Assembly (NCBI GenBank): GCA_013298985.1
Contig: JAAFJS010000007.1
Coordinates: 1-63,248, forward strand
Reading direction: 5' to 3'
Length of the DNA stretch: 63,248 nucleotides
Source: Cytophagales bacterium
GTDB lineage: Bacteria > Bacteroidota > Bacteroidia > Cytophagales > Thermoflexibacteraceae
Under the pieces are notes generated by a model, which saw only the letters and a program-made list of their open reading frames with translations, was not told where the DNA came from and did not search any database. The number at the start of each line of letters is the position of its first letter. Position 1 is the first letter of the stretch. The translations under genes and the position numbers were made by a program. Below, in pieces: positions 1 to 9,432 of this stretch.

Positions 1-1482
1 ACTTTCTTTGTATGCTAATGATTTATCAATCGCCTCAGTAACCATAAATTTGGTAATATCGGCAGGTGTATAGTAAGAAGCGGTTGTTTTTCGAGTATTT
101 GATTTATTGGAAAGATAGATTTCATCACTTTCGTACAGTTTTTCTTTCAACAGGCTTACTTTTTTATCATTTTTCAATCTCTGATAGTCGTAGCTATCAA
201 AGTACCCTTCGTATTCTGTTTTCCCTTGTTTGTATTCTAAATAGTACGTTCCTTCAAAAGCCTGTCTAAATTCCGATTCGAGCAAGCCTTCATAAATATT
301 CCCTATGTGCGTAACAGACAGCGTTTTAAAATCTCTCCAAGCCTTAGAATCTTGGTGATAAAGCAATAAGCTAAGAATTTGATACAATTCTTGATTATTG
401 AGAATAAAAGGCATGGTAAGCAATGTGGCTTTTTCGGGCGCAAACAGCCCACCATTGAGCAAAGGAATACGCAAATCGGGGTTTCCTTTGTCCAAATATT
501 GGAAAAGCGTTTTCAAATCATTCCATGCTTCAAAATCTTCATTATCATAGCGTTTGCCTTCTAATTTTTTGAGGATATTTCGCAAAGAATAATCCTTATA
601 ATTTTTGTGTTGCTCAAAAAGCAATTGGGAAAACTTATTTTCAAAATAGGCTATAAAGAGCAAGCGGAAAGCAAAAAAGAGTGAATTAGCATAAATTTCA
701 CGAATTTTGTATTGGTCTTTGTGCTTTTCAAATAGGTTTTGCCCGATTTTTTCTATGATAGAATTATCACCATAAATCAAGTCTTTCAAATCATTTTCGA
801 CTTGCAAAATATACTCCCTACTTAGTTCTTCAAAATTGGCTTGTTTGTTTTCTTGTAAAGGCTTTACAAGTTGTAAAAGATAATCTTTGTAGAAAATATA
901 GTAAAAATAGTGGAAGGCTTCAAGGTTATTATTTTCAATAATCCACTGCAAATCAATCTGATAAAATATTTTATCTTTGTTTTGAGTTTTTACATCATAC
1001 AAACGCCAAAAACGACCATTTGTCAAAAAGCCATAGTTGATTTTCAAATCGTTTAAGTAGCGAAGTAACTGAAAATGAGGATTATCCTCATTCGTTTTCT
1101 TATTGTCTAAGGCTACTTTATATACCTTACTTTCGCAAATCGCCAAAATATTTTCATTGCTTGCTTTGTCGTCTTTATAGTGCAGGTTTTTGAGTTCCTC
1201 ACCCTCAAACAGCGCAAAGTCAGGCTTGTAATTCTTCCCAAATACTTTCTTATTGACCTGATAGGCAAAAGAGTAACCCAAATTTTCTAAGACTTTTTTG
1301 ATAAATTCTTCCTCTAATTGGGCTTCGGAAAGGTTTTCCAAATCCAATTTTTGGTAAATCGCCTTAATATTCTCAAAGGCAGCAGCAGGCTCACCTCCTT
1401 TGAAATACTTGGGCATCTCATACTCCACAAAGTACGAGTTGAAGTAATTGTTATCTATGAAACTATCAAAAGTTAAGGACAT
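1..1482 (-). CDS. Type IIG-like restriction-methylation protein, N-terminal half (runs off left edge)
   Basis: An open frame of 494 codons starts at an ATG at 1482-1480 (protein begins MSLTFDSFIDNNYF) and continues to base 1 without a stop, so the C-terminal part lies outside the window. An N-terminal PD-(D/E)XK-like nuclease domain is visible: KPDFALFEGE around residues 88-97, then AICESK about 25 residues later, followed by the FLTNGRFWRLYD block typical of nucleases attached to Eco57I-type methylases. Near the edge the motif TASYYTP marks the start of an N6-adenine methyltransferase domain. Eco57I/type IIG enzymes join cleavage, adenine methylation and target recognition in one chain; a BREX- or DISARM-type methylase is the alternative, and the missing half would decide. 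The upstream gap to the plus-strand glycosyltransferase is only about 70 bp. Confidence 0.8.
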   Translation of the reverse strand, partial: MSLTFDSFIDNNYFNSYFVEYEMPKYFKGGEPAAAFENIKAIYQKLDLENLSEAQLEEEFIKKVLENLGYSFAYQVNKKVFGKNYKPDFALFEGEELKNLHYKDDKASNENILAICESKVYKVALDNKKTNEDNPHFQLLRYLNDLKINYGFLTNGRFWRLYDVKTQNKDKIFYQIDLQWIIENNNLEAFHYFYYIFYKDYLLQLVKPLQENKQANFEELSREYILQVENDLKDLIYGDNSIIEKIGQNLFEKHKDQYKIREIYANSLFFAFRLLFIAYFENKFSQLLFEQHKNYKDYSLRNILKKLEGKRYDNEDFEAWNDLKTLFQYLDKGNPDLRIPLLNGGLFAPEKATLLTMPFILNNQELYQILSLLLYHQDSKAWRDFKTLSVTHIGNIYEGLLESEFRQAFEGTYYLEYKQGKTEYEGYFDSYDYQRLKNDKKVSLLKEKLYESDEIYLSNKSNTRKTTASYYTPADITKFMVTEAIDKSLAYKES

Positions 1483-1552
1483 ACGCAATAACACAGTTTT
1501 ATTGGGGACAAAGATAAAATAATTTTTGTTTACATGGTGATTTCTGCTAATT

Positions 1553-2608
1553 TTGTTGGTGGGGGCAGGTAAATTAAAAAATTGCTTTCAAACCATCAAT
1601 GATAATTTTAAAAAATTGAAAATCAGTATTTTATTAGCCGTTCGTAACGAAGAACACACGATTTTGAGGTGCTTAGAAGCATTGGAAAAGCAGGATTATC
1701 CGATACATCAAATGGAAATTCTGATAGGCAATGACCAATCCGACGACCGCAGTAAGGAAATTATTTTGAGCTTTATCAAAGACAAAACTCAATTCCAACT
1801 AATTGATATTCATGGAAATATGGGAACTGCCAAAGGCAAGGGAAATGTGATTGCTCACTTGGCGCATGAGGCGCGAGGCGATTTTTTTCTCATCACAGAT
1901 GCTGATGTTGCCGTTCCCCCAAGTTGGGCAAGGGAAATGGAAAATGGGTTTTATAGGAAGGAAAAAGTAGGCGTAGTTACAGGGTTTACCATTGTCCAAA
2001 CTGATTTGAAAAAAATAATTCACGCGCTGGACTGCGTGGATTGGATACATAATATTGGCTTGATGAATGTGGCTTCGATGTTACAGATTCCTACTAACTC
2101 CATGGGTAATAATATGGCAGTGAGCAAGTTAGCATACTGGGAGATGGGCGGACTGGAAAATCAGCCTTTTATGATTACCGAAGATTTGGCAATGTTTGGG
2201 GCTATCTTGCGGAAGGGCTGGGGGTTTGTGCATCTACATTCGCCTGCTATTCTGGGCGTTACGAAGCCCCAAGAAAATTTTGGCGAACTCATCCACCAAA
2301 GAAAAAGATGGCTGAACGGCGCGCTAAAAATTCCTATTTATCTGACTATTCCCCTGCTAATCAATGGCTTATTTTTATTTTTCTTGCTTCCCTTGCTTTG
2401 GTGGGATTGGCAGATTGGCTTGGGAGTTTGGGGATTGCGTTTTGCTTTTCATAGTTTGAATATTACGTATTTTGCATTGAAAATCAAGCAATTAGGCGTA
2501 TTAAAATTCCTACCTTTGTACGAAATTTTTATTACTTTTTTTAATCCGCTTGTTTTTATTTTTTATCTTTTGCCTATAAAAATGATGTGGAAAAAAAGAG
2601 AGTATTGA
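1553..2608 (+). CDS. GT2 family glycosyltransferase, membrane-anchored
   Basis: A processive-type GT-A glycosyltransferase that would transfer sugar from a nucleotide-sugar on the cytoplasmic face of the membrane. Visible motifs: KISILLAVRNEE (first nucleotide-binding strand), GNDQSDD, TDADV (DxD-type metal site), TEDLAMF (catalytic ED region) and HQRKRW (the Q-x-x-R-W motif). Two or three hydrophobic segments follow after residue about 260, the last ending in a KKREY tail. The start is uncertain: the frame opens only at 1541, there is no ATG before residue 54, and TTG codons at 1553 and 1616 are the candidates; TTG 1616 gives the typical start just before KISILLAVRNEE. The acceptor sugar or lipid cannot be read from the sequence. 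Confidence 0.85.
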   Translation: MLVGAGKLKNCFQTINDNFKKLKISILLAVRNEEHTILRCLEALEKQDYPIHQMEILIGNDQSDDRSKEIILSFIKDKTQFQLIDIHGNMGTAKGKGNVIAHLAHEARGDFFLITDADVAVPPSWAREMENGFYRKEKVGVVTGFTIVQTDLKKIIHALDCVDWIHNIGLMNVASMLQIPTNSMGNNMAVSKLAYWEMGGLENQPFMITEDLAMFGAILRKGWGFVHLHSPAILGVTKPQENFGELIHQRKRWLNGALKIPIYLTIPLLINGLFLFFLLPLLWWDWQIGLGVWGLRFAFHSLNITYFALKIKQLGVLKFLPLYEIFITFFNPLVFIFYLLPIKMMWKKREY

Positions 2609-2674
2609 AAATGTATGCTTATTTTTGTTACTGTATATTTGCTGGAGAAAATTAGCATTAAGAGATTAATAATC

Positions 2675-3322
2675 ATGCAGTTAAGTGAATTAAAAAGATT
2701 GGTAGCGCAAGGCGAAGGTTTGCAGATAGAATTTAAGCGCAAAACGACATATCCTGACAAAATCATGCGGGAAGTTGTTGCTTTTGCCAATACCAGAGGC
2801 GGAAAGCTCATTATTGGGGTAGATGATGACGGCACGATTGCGGGCTTGAAACACGTGCTGGAAGATGAGTTTGTGCTGAAAGAAGCTATCCAAAAATATT
2901 GTAGCCCTGCGGTGGAATACGAAATGGCAAAAGTACCTGTTTCGTCCAATCGCTTTGTCTTGGTTTTTACGATTCCGCCAAGCCCGCACAAGCCTATATT
3001 TTTGATTTATAACTTCAAAACGGGGCGCGGCATGGCTTATGTTCGCGTGGCAGACAAGAGTATTCAGGCAAGTCGCGAGATGCGGAATATCCTCAAAGGC
3101 ATGAGCAAGGGCGCAGATACTTACCTCCAATACGGTGAAAATGAGGGCAAACTCATGGCTTATTTGGGCGCAAATGAAAAGATAGACCTGCCCACTTATA
3201 GCCTTATCGCGGGGATTAGCCCGCCGCAAGCCTCTGAGATTTTAGTCAAAATGACGCTGGCGGGCGTGCTAAAAATTTTCCCTGACGATTCGGGCGACTA
3301 TTTTGTGGCTAACACGCTTTGA
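2675..3322 (+). CDS. AlbA_2 (Schlafen-type) domain protein with C-terminal winged helix
   Basis: The start at ATG 2675 (MQLSELKRLVAQGEG) is preferred over an upstream in-frame start at 2615 because the AlbA_2 fold begins there. The motif EFKRK followed by REVVAFANTRGGKLIIGVDD is the signature of the divergent AAA/AlbA_2 domain (PF04326) found in putative transcriptional regulators and helicase-associated proteins. A C-terminal stretch with LPTYSLIAGISPPQASEIL looks like a winged-helix unit. The length is 215 aa. It lies 66 bp after the glycosyltransferase and its 3' end overlaps the convergent TetR gene by 25 bp. A DNA- or nucleotide-binding role is inferred from the family; no specific target can be given. 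Confidence 0.8.
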   Translation: MQLSELKRLVAQGEGLQIEFKRKTTYPDKIMREVVAFANTRGGKLIIGVDDDGTIAGLKHVLEDEFVLKEAIQKYCSPAVEYEMAKVPVSSNRFVLVFTIPPSPHKPIFLIYNFKTGRGMAYVRVADKSIQASREMRNILKGMSKGADTYLQYGENEGKLMAYLGANEKIDLPTYSLIAGISPPQASEILVKMTLAGVLKIFPDDSGDYFVANTL

Positions 3323-3921
3323 AAATCAGCAAAACCCTTCTCGGTAAGATAAAAAGCCGCCCCATGAAAATATATTTTGAGGTAATGATTGATTTTTTCT
3401 TCCTCTGTTTTTTCAGGGGAAAATATTTCGGCGTGTCCTATCCAAAAATCTGCATAAATCATAAACAAACTTATCGTATCTTGGTATTGATTTTCAAATA
3501 GTTCGGGCTTAAAAATGCCTTGCGCGATGAGGTTTTGTATCACCAAGCCAAACTCCATTCTTCGGCGACTCATCAGTAGCTGATAATGTTGCTTTATTTT
3601 CTCTATTTTCCGCATCACATTCACAAAATCAATCATCAGGAAACGATATTTAAAAAAAATAGTAAAAATATAATGGGTAGTTTCAAAAAGCATTGCCAAA
3701 CTGATGTCTTTGACAGATACTTTTTCTATCATCAAGTCAAGTTCCGCCACCAAGTTTTCGTAGAGTCGGAACACGATTTCGTCTATATTGGCAAAGTGAT
3801 AGCACAGATTCCCATGACTGATGCCGATTTCTTTGGCTATATCTCTAACTGTAACATTTTCAACACCTTGTGCATTGAACAGGTGCATACTTGCCGCTAA
3901 GATTTTTTCTTTGGTTTTCAT
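3298..3921 (-). CDS. TetR/AcrR family transcriptional regulator
   Basis: A 207-aa protein with the N-terminal TetR helix-turn-helix: TKEKILAASMHLFNAQG, then VTVRDIAKEIGISHGNLCYHF, matching the family's recognition helix (GxxxGxLYYHF type). The C-terminal two-thirds is a helical ligand-binding and dimerisation domain whose ligand cannot be predicted. The gene is divergent from the giant secreted protein at 4035. The gap between the two starts carries a perfect 15-bp inverted repeat at 3948-3983, the size expected of a TetR operator, so autoregulation and control of the exoprotein are plausible. Its 3' end overlaps the convergent AlbA_2 gene by 25 bp. Confidence 0.9.
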   Translation of the reverse strand: MKTKEKILAASMHLFNAQGVENVTVRDIAKEIGISHGNLCYHFANIDEIVFRLYENLVAELDLMIEKVSVKDISLAMLFETTHYIFTIFFKYRFLMIDFVNVMRKIEKIKQHYQLLMSRRRMEFGLVIQNLIAQGIFKPELFENQYQDTISLFMIYADFWIGHAEIFSPEKTEEEKINHYLKIYFHGAAFYLTEKGFADFQSVLATK

Positions 3922-3947
3922 TGCCCAAAATTACGATTGATTTACAA

Positions 3948-3983
3948 AAATTTATATTTTTGTATGTTCAAAAATATAAATTT
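3948..3983. promoter_or_regulatory. Perfect inverted repeat with -7 boxes on both strands (probable TetR operator)
   Basis: The arms AAATTTATATTTTTG (3948-3962) and CAAAAATATAAATTT (3969-3983) are exact reverse complements with a 6-nt spacer. Each arm contains TATTTTTG, the Bacteroidota -7 consensus TAnnTTTG, on the strand reading outward, at 3955-3962 for the plus-strand gene and 3969-3976 for the TetR gene. One dimer bound here could block both promoters. The operator role is inferred from position and symmetry. Confidence 0.65.
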
Positions 3984-4034
3984 CAAATATTCGAAGAAAT
4001 CTACTTTACCTTAAAACAAAAACCAAATAAATCT

Positions 4035-7000
4035 ATGAAAAAAATTATTCTTCTGCTATTTGTGTATGGCGTGCTGGCGCAGCCCCATGCCTTTGCACAA
4101 TTCAATGTTAATATTTCCACTGCGCCTACGGTAAATATGCCAGTTACCAATGCTGGCACAGTGCGTACCTTCACTGCCAATGCTACAGGTGCCAATTTAC
4201 AAATTGCCGACATCATTGCCGCCTACACAGGTGGTGTTACCGAAGTCAGAATACTGACAAATGCCACTGGTGGAATAGAAGATGGTAATATTACTTTCGG
4301 CAATCCGATTGACTACAATACTATTGGCTTAGGCAAAACGCTGACTTTGATAGCCAATAATACCATAAATATCACTCAAAACATCACAGATGGCACAGCA
4401 GGTGGCGATTTGCTCAACCTGAACTTTACAGGGAATGGATTAGGCGCAAGTGTAACTACGGTAGCGGGTGTGCAGATGAATGTTACCATTGCAACCAATG
4501 GCGGCAATATCACCCTCGTAGGCACACAAAATGATGCAGGAGCAAAAGGAGTCAATATTCCTGGCGGTAACATTACTACTGCGGGCGGATTTCTCTCCAT
4601 CACAGGTACTGCCAATGGCGCAAATGCAGGTATGAATACTTGCGATGGCATAGATATCCAATCTGCCACTACGACTACCGCGGGCGGGGCGATAACCCTC
4701 ATTGGGACTTCTGCAAATGCCACAGGCAACAACGGTGTTCAGATAGACTCACCTCTCAATAGCGGTGCAGGTGCTATCACCATTACAGGCATCAGCAACG
4801 GCAATGCAGTCGGTGTGGTAAATACGGTAGGAAGTATCACCACCACAAGCGGAAACGTAACTATCACAGGGACAGCGAATAGCACTGTTTTAGCTAATAT
4901 TCTTTCAGGAGGGGTAGTGATTACCCAAGCCATTACCACAGGTTCAGGCAAAATTACGATTGTAGGAGAAAGCAACAGTGTAGCTCCTGCTTTTGTGAAT
5001 CCAGCAGCAGGTTTGGGAACGCTAACTTCTACCAGTGGGGATATAAGCATCACAGGAACAGCTAAAAATGCACTTAGCATGGGTATAAATGCTCATGGTG
5101 TTTTGGTACAAAAAGCACTCAACACAGGAACAGGCAAAATCACCATCACAGGCGAAAACAATGGTTCTGCTGCCAGTGGTATTATTATAAGTGCTACATT
5201 AATAACCACTGGTGGAGATATTACGCTAAAAGGAAATACAAAAAATAGTTTTGGTTCAAATGGCATATCTGTTACCCAACCTATCAATGCTGGTACTGGA
5301 AAAATTACGATTACTGGGGACAGTAACGGAACTACCAGTGTTATTAGCCTAACTAACACTCTCACCACTACTGGTGGAGATATAACCATTAATGGATTAT
5401 CCAAAAATCCATCAGGTGGTGGATTGGGAATATCCATTGGACAACCTATAAACGCTGGTACAGGAAAAATATCAATCACAAGTGAAACTAATGGTTTCGA
5501 TGCTGTTGATGTAAATACAACGCTGACTACTACTGGTGGTGATATTACGCTGAACGGAAATGCAAAAAACACATTTGGTGGATTTGGTGTAGTTGTAAGA
5601 CAGCCTATCAATGCAGGAACAGGAAAAATCAATATTACAGGAGAGAGTAATGGAAATCTTGCTAATGGTATTGCTATTAATGGCTCTCTCACCACTACCA
5701 ATGCAGATATTACACTTACAGGCAAAGCAAAAGGCAATGTCAATAACTCCTCTGGCATCAGAATTAATAATACCATTACCACAGGAACAGGCAATCTGAT
5801 AGCGAATGGGGAATCTAATTCAGAAGTAGGTTATGGCATCCTTTCTATTACTTTTCCTATCAGTACCAATGGAGATATTATCCTCACAGGTATCAATAAG
5901 AACACCACCAGTACGCCACTTCTGGCAGGTGGAGGTATCATCATTGGGCAGGCTATCACCACAGGCGCAAAAAAAATCACCATTACAGGCGAAAGCAATA
6001 GTTTGACCAATGCTATCATCATCAATAGCACCCTCACTACTACTGGTGGCGATATTACCCTCAATGGTGTAGCCAAGAATACTACTGGTGGAAGTGGCGC
6101 ACTCATTAATAATGCTATCAACTCAGGCGCAGGAAAGATTACGATTACAGGAGAAAGTAATGGAGTTTCTGATGCAACCATAATCCAAAGTACACTTACC
6201 ACGACAAGCGGAAATATAGAAGTTACAGGTAACGCAAAGGCAACGACTGGTGGGGCAAGGGGGATAAATGTATCAATACCCATTACCACAGGCAGTGGAA
6301 ATATCAAACTGAATGGAGAAAGTTCAAATAGCTTTCCAGGTCTGGGTGTTTTTGCCTCTGTTACTTCCACAAGCGGGTCAATAGAATTAGGCGGCATCAA
6401 TAAAAGTACCACATCTCTCAACTCTCCTTTTGGGGTAGAAGTACAGCAACCCGTAAGCACTGGTGGTAATGGCACGATTACTATTATTGGCGAAAGCAAT
6501 GGCAATGGACAAGCAGTCATTACCTCTACAAGTGGGAGTTTAACTACTACCAATGGAGATATTAGCATTACAGGTATAGCAAAAAGCAGTGATGCTACCC
6601 AGACAAATACATTTGGCGTTTTAATTTCACAACCTATCAATGCAGCCACAGGAAAAATCACCATCACAGGCGAAAGCAATGGAATCAGTAGCGCAGTTTC
6701 AATCCAAAATACACTCACTACTACAAGCGGCAATATAGAAATGACAGGTAAATTAAAAGCCACTACAGGATTTGGCAGAGGTATAGAAATATTCACTGCT
6801 ATCCTTACAGGGACTGGTAATGTAATTCTTAATGGGGAGAGTGGAAGTTTTTTTCCAGCAATTGCTACATTCAATACCATCACTACCAGTGGAGGAGGTG
6901 TAACCTTGAATGGAAAAGCAACCAATCCAATTAGCAATCCTTCTACTGAACTCCCTATTGGCGTAGAAATTCAACAACCAATCAATACAGGGGCAGGAAA

Positions 7001-9284
7001 AATTACAATTATAGGAGAAAATAATGGTGGAGTTCCTCCTGTATTTATATGGACAAATGGAAATCTTACTACCACAAGTGGAAATGTGGAAATCTCTGGT
7101 AAAGCAAAAAGCACAGTAGGAAGTAGCAGAGGGGTAGATATTCGCAATCCTATCACCACAGGAAGCGGTAATGTAACCATCACAGGTGAATCTGAAAGTG
7201 AATTTCCTGGTGCCTCATTACTTAGCAATATCATCTCTACAAGTGGTTCTTTCTTTATCAAAGGAATCAATAACAATGTTATTACAAACTCTACTGTTCC
7301 TTATGGCGTAGAAACAAATGGGATAATTAGCACTGGTGGCAATGGCACTATTTCCATAGAGGGAGAAAATAACGCCAATGCGCGAGCAACCTTAATTTTC
7401 CCTATTGCTAATATTTCTACCGTTAATGGTAATATTAATATCAAAGGTACAGGCAAAAGTACAAATAATACCTATGTAAATGCGATTGGAGTAGATATAC
7501 AAGGACTTGTGAATGTTACAGGAACAGGCTCTATCAGTGTAACAGGTGAAAGTAATGCCAATAGCCTTGCCTTAGCCGTTTTCTCGCCAACTACTACTTT
7601 GCGTACCAATTCAGGTGATATTAACATCACTGGTCTAAGCAAAAGCACTGTAGGTACGCTCTCCAGAGCTGTAGAAATCTTATCTCCCTTGGAGTCTGTG
7701 AGTGGAAAAATTAATATCATAGGAGAAAGTCGTGGTCTGGCAAGTGCAATTAACACAACTTTCTCTTTAATTAACCCCAAAGATATTTCCCTACTTTCAA
7801 GACGTGGAAATATTAATATTGGCAATAATCGTTTTATCCAATCCACCAATGGCGGAAGGATTGACATTTGCGTTCCTCCTTCTTACAACTTAGTCATAAG
7901 TGGTGCAGTAAGTGGCAATAGTATTCAAACTACCGCAGGCGCACCTATTTCCATCACCAATGGAGGTACACTGGCTGTGGGCAATGCCGCAAACTTAATC
8001 GGACTTATTTCAAATGGCACAAATACCGTCCCCGCAGGTACTTACCAAACAGCAACTTTTGGTGCTATTACTATCTTTTCTGCAATTACTTCCACGTTTT
8101 CAGCACCCTTAGCAGAATCAACACTCAATAACGCAACAGTTACCCTCAAAACAGGTGGCTGTGCAAGCACAAACTGGGCAAATACGCTTTCGGCCGTTAA
8201 TTTTGGGCTAACAAACTACCCAATAGGCACAAGCATCAAATCTGTCAGAAGAATTGATAATGCTACCGCCGAAATTACCTTGGCTTTTGATGGTACAGAC
8301 TTCGATGCAAATATCGCTAATGCTCAAATTGTCATTCTGACAAATGCCTTTAATCCTGCCATTCCTCAAAATTTATTGGTATCTACACCCATTACAGCCG
8401 AGCAGGAAGGCATCAAAGTATTTGATGGAACGACGCTTATCACCAATAATGGTACTGCTTTCAATGTAGGCAGCACCTTAGAAGGTACGCCCATTACCAA
8501 AAACCTGAGAGCATTCAATGATGATATAAATGCTATCACTATTTCTGGTTTTACCATTAGTGGAGGATTTGCGCTTGGAGTGGCTGCACCTATCACGATT
8601 GCAGGCGGCGCATCAGTCAATATTCCTGTTGTATTAACAGGTCTTGGAAACCAAACAGGCAAACTAAACATCATCAGTAACTCACCAGTAGCTTCTCAAA
8701 GTCCATTTGTGGTGAATCTGACAGGAAGTATCACGCCCGTTCTGCCTCCTATGATTACAGGCAAGGCAGGAAGCCAAAGCGTAACACTCTCTTGGGAAAG
8801 CCTCTTTTATGCAGGAAGCTACGAAATTTATGGTTATGCTTTGGGGCAACCTCAGCAGCTATTAGGAACTACCACAGATAATAAATTTGTAGTAACAGGC
8901 TTGAAAAACGCCACTAACTATTTCTTCAGGGTGATTGTTATTGCTACCAATGATGTAAGAAGTACATTTTCCAATACTGTAGAGTTGCGCCCTTCCATTG
9001 TTCTTGGCACAGAAGACGAATCTTTGAATAGCTTGCTCAGTATCTATCCAAACCCAAGCGAAGGCACATTTACCATTTCTTTGGAAGAGAAAAAAGTAAG
9101 CAAAGGCAGTTTGCAAATCTTGATTTATGACTTGGCAGGCAAAATCCAATACCAAGAAAGTCAATCAAAATTCAATGGCATTTATCAAAAAACCTTTGAG
9201 GAAAAGAGCTTAAATTCAGGAATGTATTTAATTCAACTCCAAACCGAACAAGGCGTTTACAGTAAAAAAATCATCATAAAGTAA
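4035..9284 (+). CDS. Giant secreted repeat protein with FN3 domain and T9SS C-terminal sorting domain
   Basis: The start at ATG 4035 gives a clear signal peptide (MKKIILLLFVYGVLAQPHAFAQ), so the longer frame from 3891 is rejected; the product is 1749 aa. From about residue 180 to 1235 there are roughly 37 copies of a short strand-turn unit of two alternating kinds, TTGGDITLNGNAKN-like and GTGKITITGESNG-like, suggesting a long beta-helix stalk. Then come a region resembling choice-of-anchor D domains (about 1450-1565), a fibronectin III domain (about 1571-1652, VTLSWE ... YFFRVIV), and a type A T9SS tail (about 1665-1749) with SIYPNPSEGTF and GMYLIQL. It should be exported by Sec, pass the outer membrane by T9SS and be released or cell-anchored. 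An adhesin or surface-layer role is inference; no enzyme domain is seen. It is divergent from tetR. Confidence 0.9.
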   Translation: MKKIILLLFVYGVLAQPHAFAQFNVNISTAPTVNMPVTNAGTVRTFTANATGANLQIADIIAAYTGGVTEVRILTNATGGIEDGNITFGNPIDYNTIGLGKTLTLIANNTINITQNITDGTAGGDLLNLNFTGNGLGASVTTVAGVQMNVTIATNGGNITLVGTQNDAGAKGVNIPGGNITTAGGFLSITGTANGANAGMNTCDGIDIQSATTTTAGGAITLIGTSANATGNNGVQIDSPLNSGAGAITITGISNGNAVGVVNTVGSITTTSGNVTITGTANSTVLANILSGGVVITQAITTGSGKITIVGESNSVAPAFVNPAAGLGTLTSTSGDISITGTAKNALSMGINAHGVLVQKALNTGTGKITITGENNGSAASGIIISATLITTGGDITLKGNTKNSFGSNGISVTQPINAGTGKITITGDSNGTTSVISLTNTLTTTGGDITINGLSKNPSGGGLGISIGQPINAGTGKISITSETNGFDAVDVNTTLTTTGGDITLNGNAKNTFGGFGVVVRQPINAGTGKINITGESNGNLANGIAINGSLTTTNADITLTGKAKGNVNNSSGIRINNTITTGTGNLIANGESNSEVGYGILSITFPISTNGDIILTGINKNTTSTPLLAGGGIIIGQAITTGAKKITITGESNSLTNAIIINSTLTTTGGDITLNGVAKNTTGGSGALINNAINSGAGKITITGESNGVSDATIIQSTLTTTSGNIEVTGNAKATTGGARGINVSIPITTGSGNIKLNGESSNSFPGLGVFASVTSTSGSIELGGINKSTTSLNSPFGVEVQQPVSTGGNGTITIIGESNGNGQAVITSTSGSLTTTNGDISITGIAKSSDATQTNTFGVLISQPINAATGKITITGESNGISSAVSIQNTLTTTSGNIEMTGKLKATTGFGRGIEIFTAILTGTGNVILNGESGSFFPAIATFNTITTSGGGVTLNGKATNPISNPSTELPIGVEIQQPINTGAGKITIIGENNGGVPPVFIWTNGNLTTTSGNVEISGKAKSTVGSSRGVDIRNPITTGSGNVTITGESESEFPGASLLSNIISTSGSFFIKGINNNVITNSTVPYGVETNGIISTGGNGTISIEGENNANARATLIFPIANISTVNGNINIKGTGKSTNNTYVNAIGVDIQGLVNVTGTGSISVTGESNANSLALAVFSPTTTLRTNSGDINITGLSKSTVGTLSRAVEILSPLESVSGKINIIGESRGLASAINTTFSLINPKDISLLSRRGNINIGNNRFIQSTNGGRIDICVPPSYNLVISGAVSGNSIQTTAGAPISITNGGTLAVGNAANLIGLISNGTNTVPAGTYQTATFGAITIFSAITSTFSAPLAESTLNNATVTLKTGGCASTNWANTLSAVNFGLTNYPIGTSIKSVRRIDNATAEITLAFDGTDFDANIANAQIVILTNAFNPAIPQNLLVSTPITAEQEGIKVFDGTTLITNNGTAFNVGSTLEGTPITKNLRAFNDDINAITISGFTISGGFALGVAAPITIAGGASVNIPVVLTGLGNQTGKLNIISNSPVASQSPFVVNLTGSITPVLPPMITGKAGSQSVTLSWESLFYAGSYEIYGYALGQPQQLLGTTTDNKFVVTGLKNATNYFFRVIVIATNDVRSTFSNTVELRPSIVLGTEDESLNSLLSIYPNPSEGTFTISLEEKKVSKGSLQILIYDLAGKIQYQESQSKFNGIYQKTFEEKSLNSGMYLIQLQTEQGVYSKKIIIK
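4573..7740 (+). repeat. Intragenic tandem repeats, about 37 degenerate units
   Basis: The coding sequence repeats two alternating unit types every roughly 80-100 bases. Their cores translate as TTxGDITxxGxAK and GxGKITITGESNG. Several neighbouring units are close at the DNA level (for example accactactggtggagat and attacaggagaaagtaatgg variants), so length variation by slippage or recombination is possible. All units keep the reading frame. Confidence 0.85.
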
Positions 9285-9309
9285 ACTCCTTGTGAAAGTA
9301 GCAATTTTT

Positions 9310-9341
9310 CCCTCTCAAAAGGAGAGGGACTTAGGGTGAGG
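9310..9341. repeat. Short interspersed palindromic repeat (CCCTCTC...GAGAGGG family)
   Basis: CCCTCTCAAAAGGAGAGGG is a hairpin followed by ACTTAGGGTGAGG. The same layout, a GC-rich hairpin then TTAGGGTGAGG-like sequence, recurs in both orientations inside smc. It lies in the intergenic space after the giant exoprotein, upstream of the terminator. Confidence 0.75.
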
Positions 9342-9382
9342 AAGATAAAAAACACTTTTGCAAGAAGTCTATTCTTTAAAAC

Positions 9383-9414
9383 AAAAAAATCCGAGTTTTA
9401 GGCTCGGATTTTTT
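9383..9414. terminator. Bidirectional intrinsic terminator between the exoprotein gene and gyrA
   Basis: The arms AAAAAAATCCGAG (9383-9395) and CTCGGATTTTTT (9403-9414) form a stem closed by a 7-nt loop. The A-run on one side and the T-run on the other let it work on both strands. It sits between the stop of the plus-strand exoprotein (9284) and the stop of minus-strand gyrA (9433), as expected for convergent genes. Confidence 0.9.
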
Positions 9415-9432
9415 GTTTGTATTGACTTTCTT

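Noticed and set aside
2563-3229. Minus-strand frames over the AlbA_2 gene
   Set aside because: The plus-strand frame encodes a recognisable domain; the antisense products have no features.
3891-4034. Upstream extension of the exoprotein gene
   Set aside because: It would overlap the TetR start and the operator palindrome and hide the clear signal peptide beginning at 4035.
5831-6937. Long minus-strand open frame (368 codons) inside the exoprotein gene
   Set aside because: It is an antisense shadow of the repeat region: the protein is a monotonous Pro/Val/Leu repeat produced by the Thr/Gly codons of the sense strand.
4573-7740. Possible CRISPR array because of regular repeats
   Set aside because: The units are degenerate, variable in length and translate in frame; there are no identical repeats with unique spacers and no cas genes.
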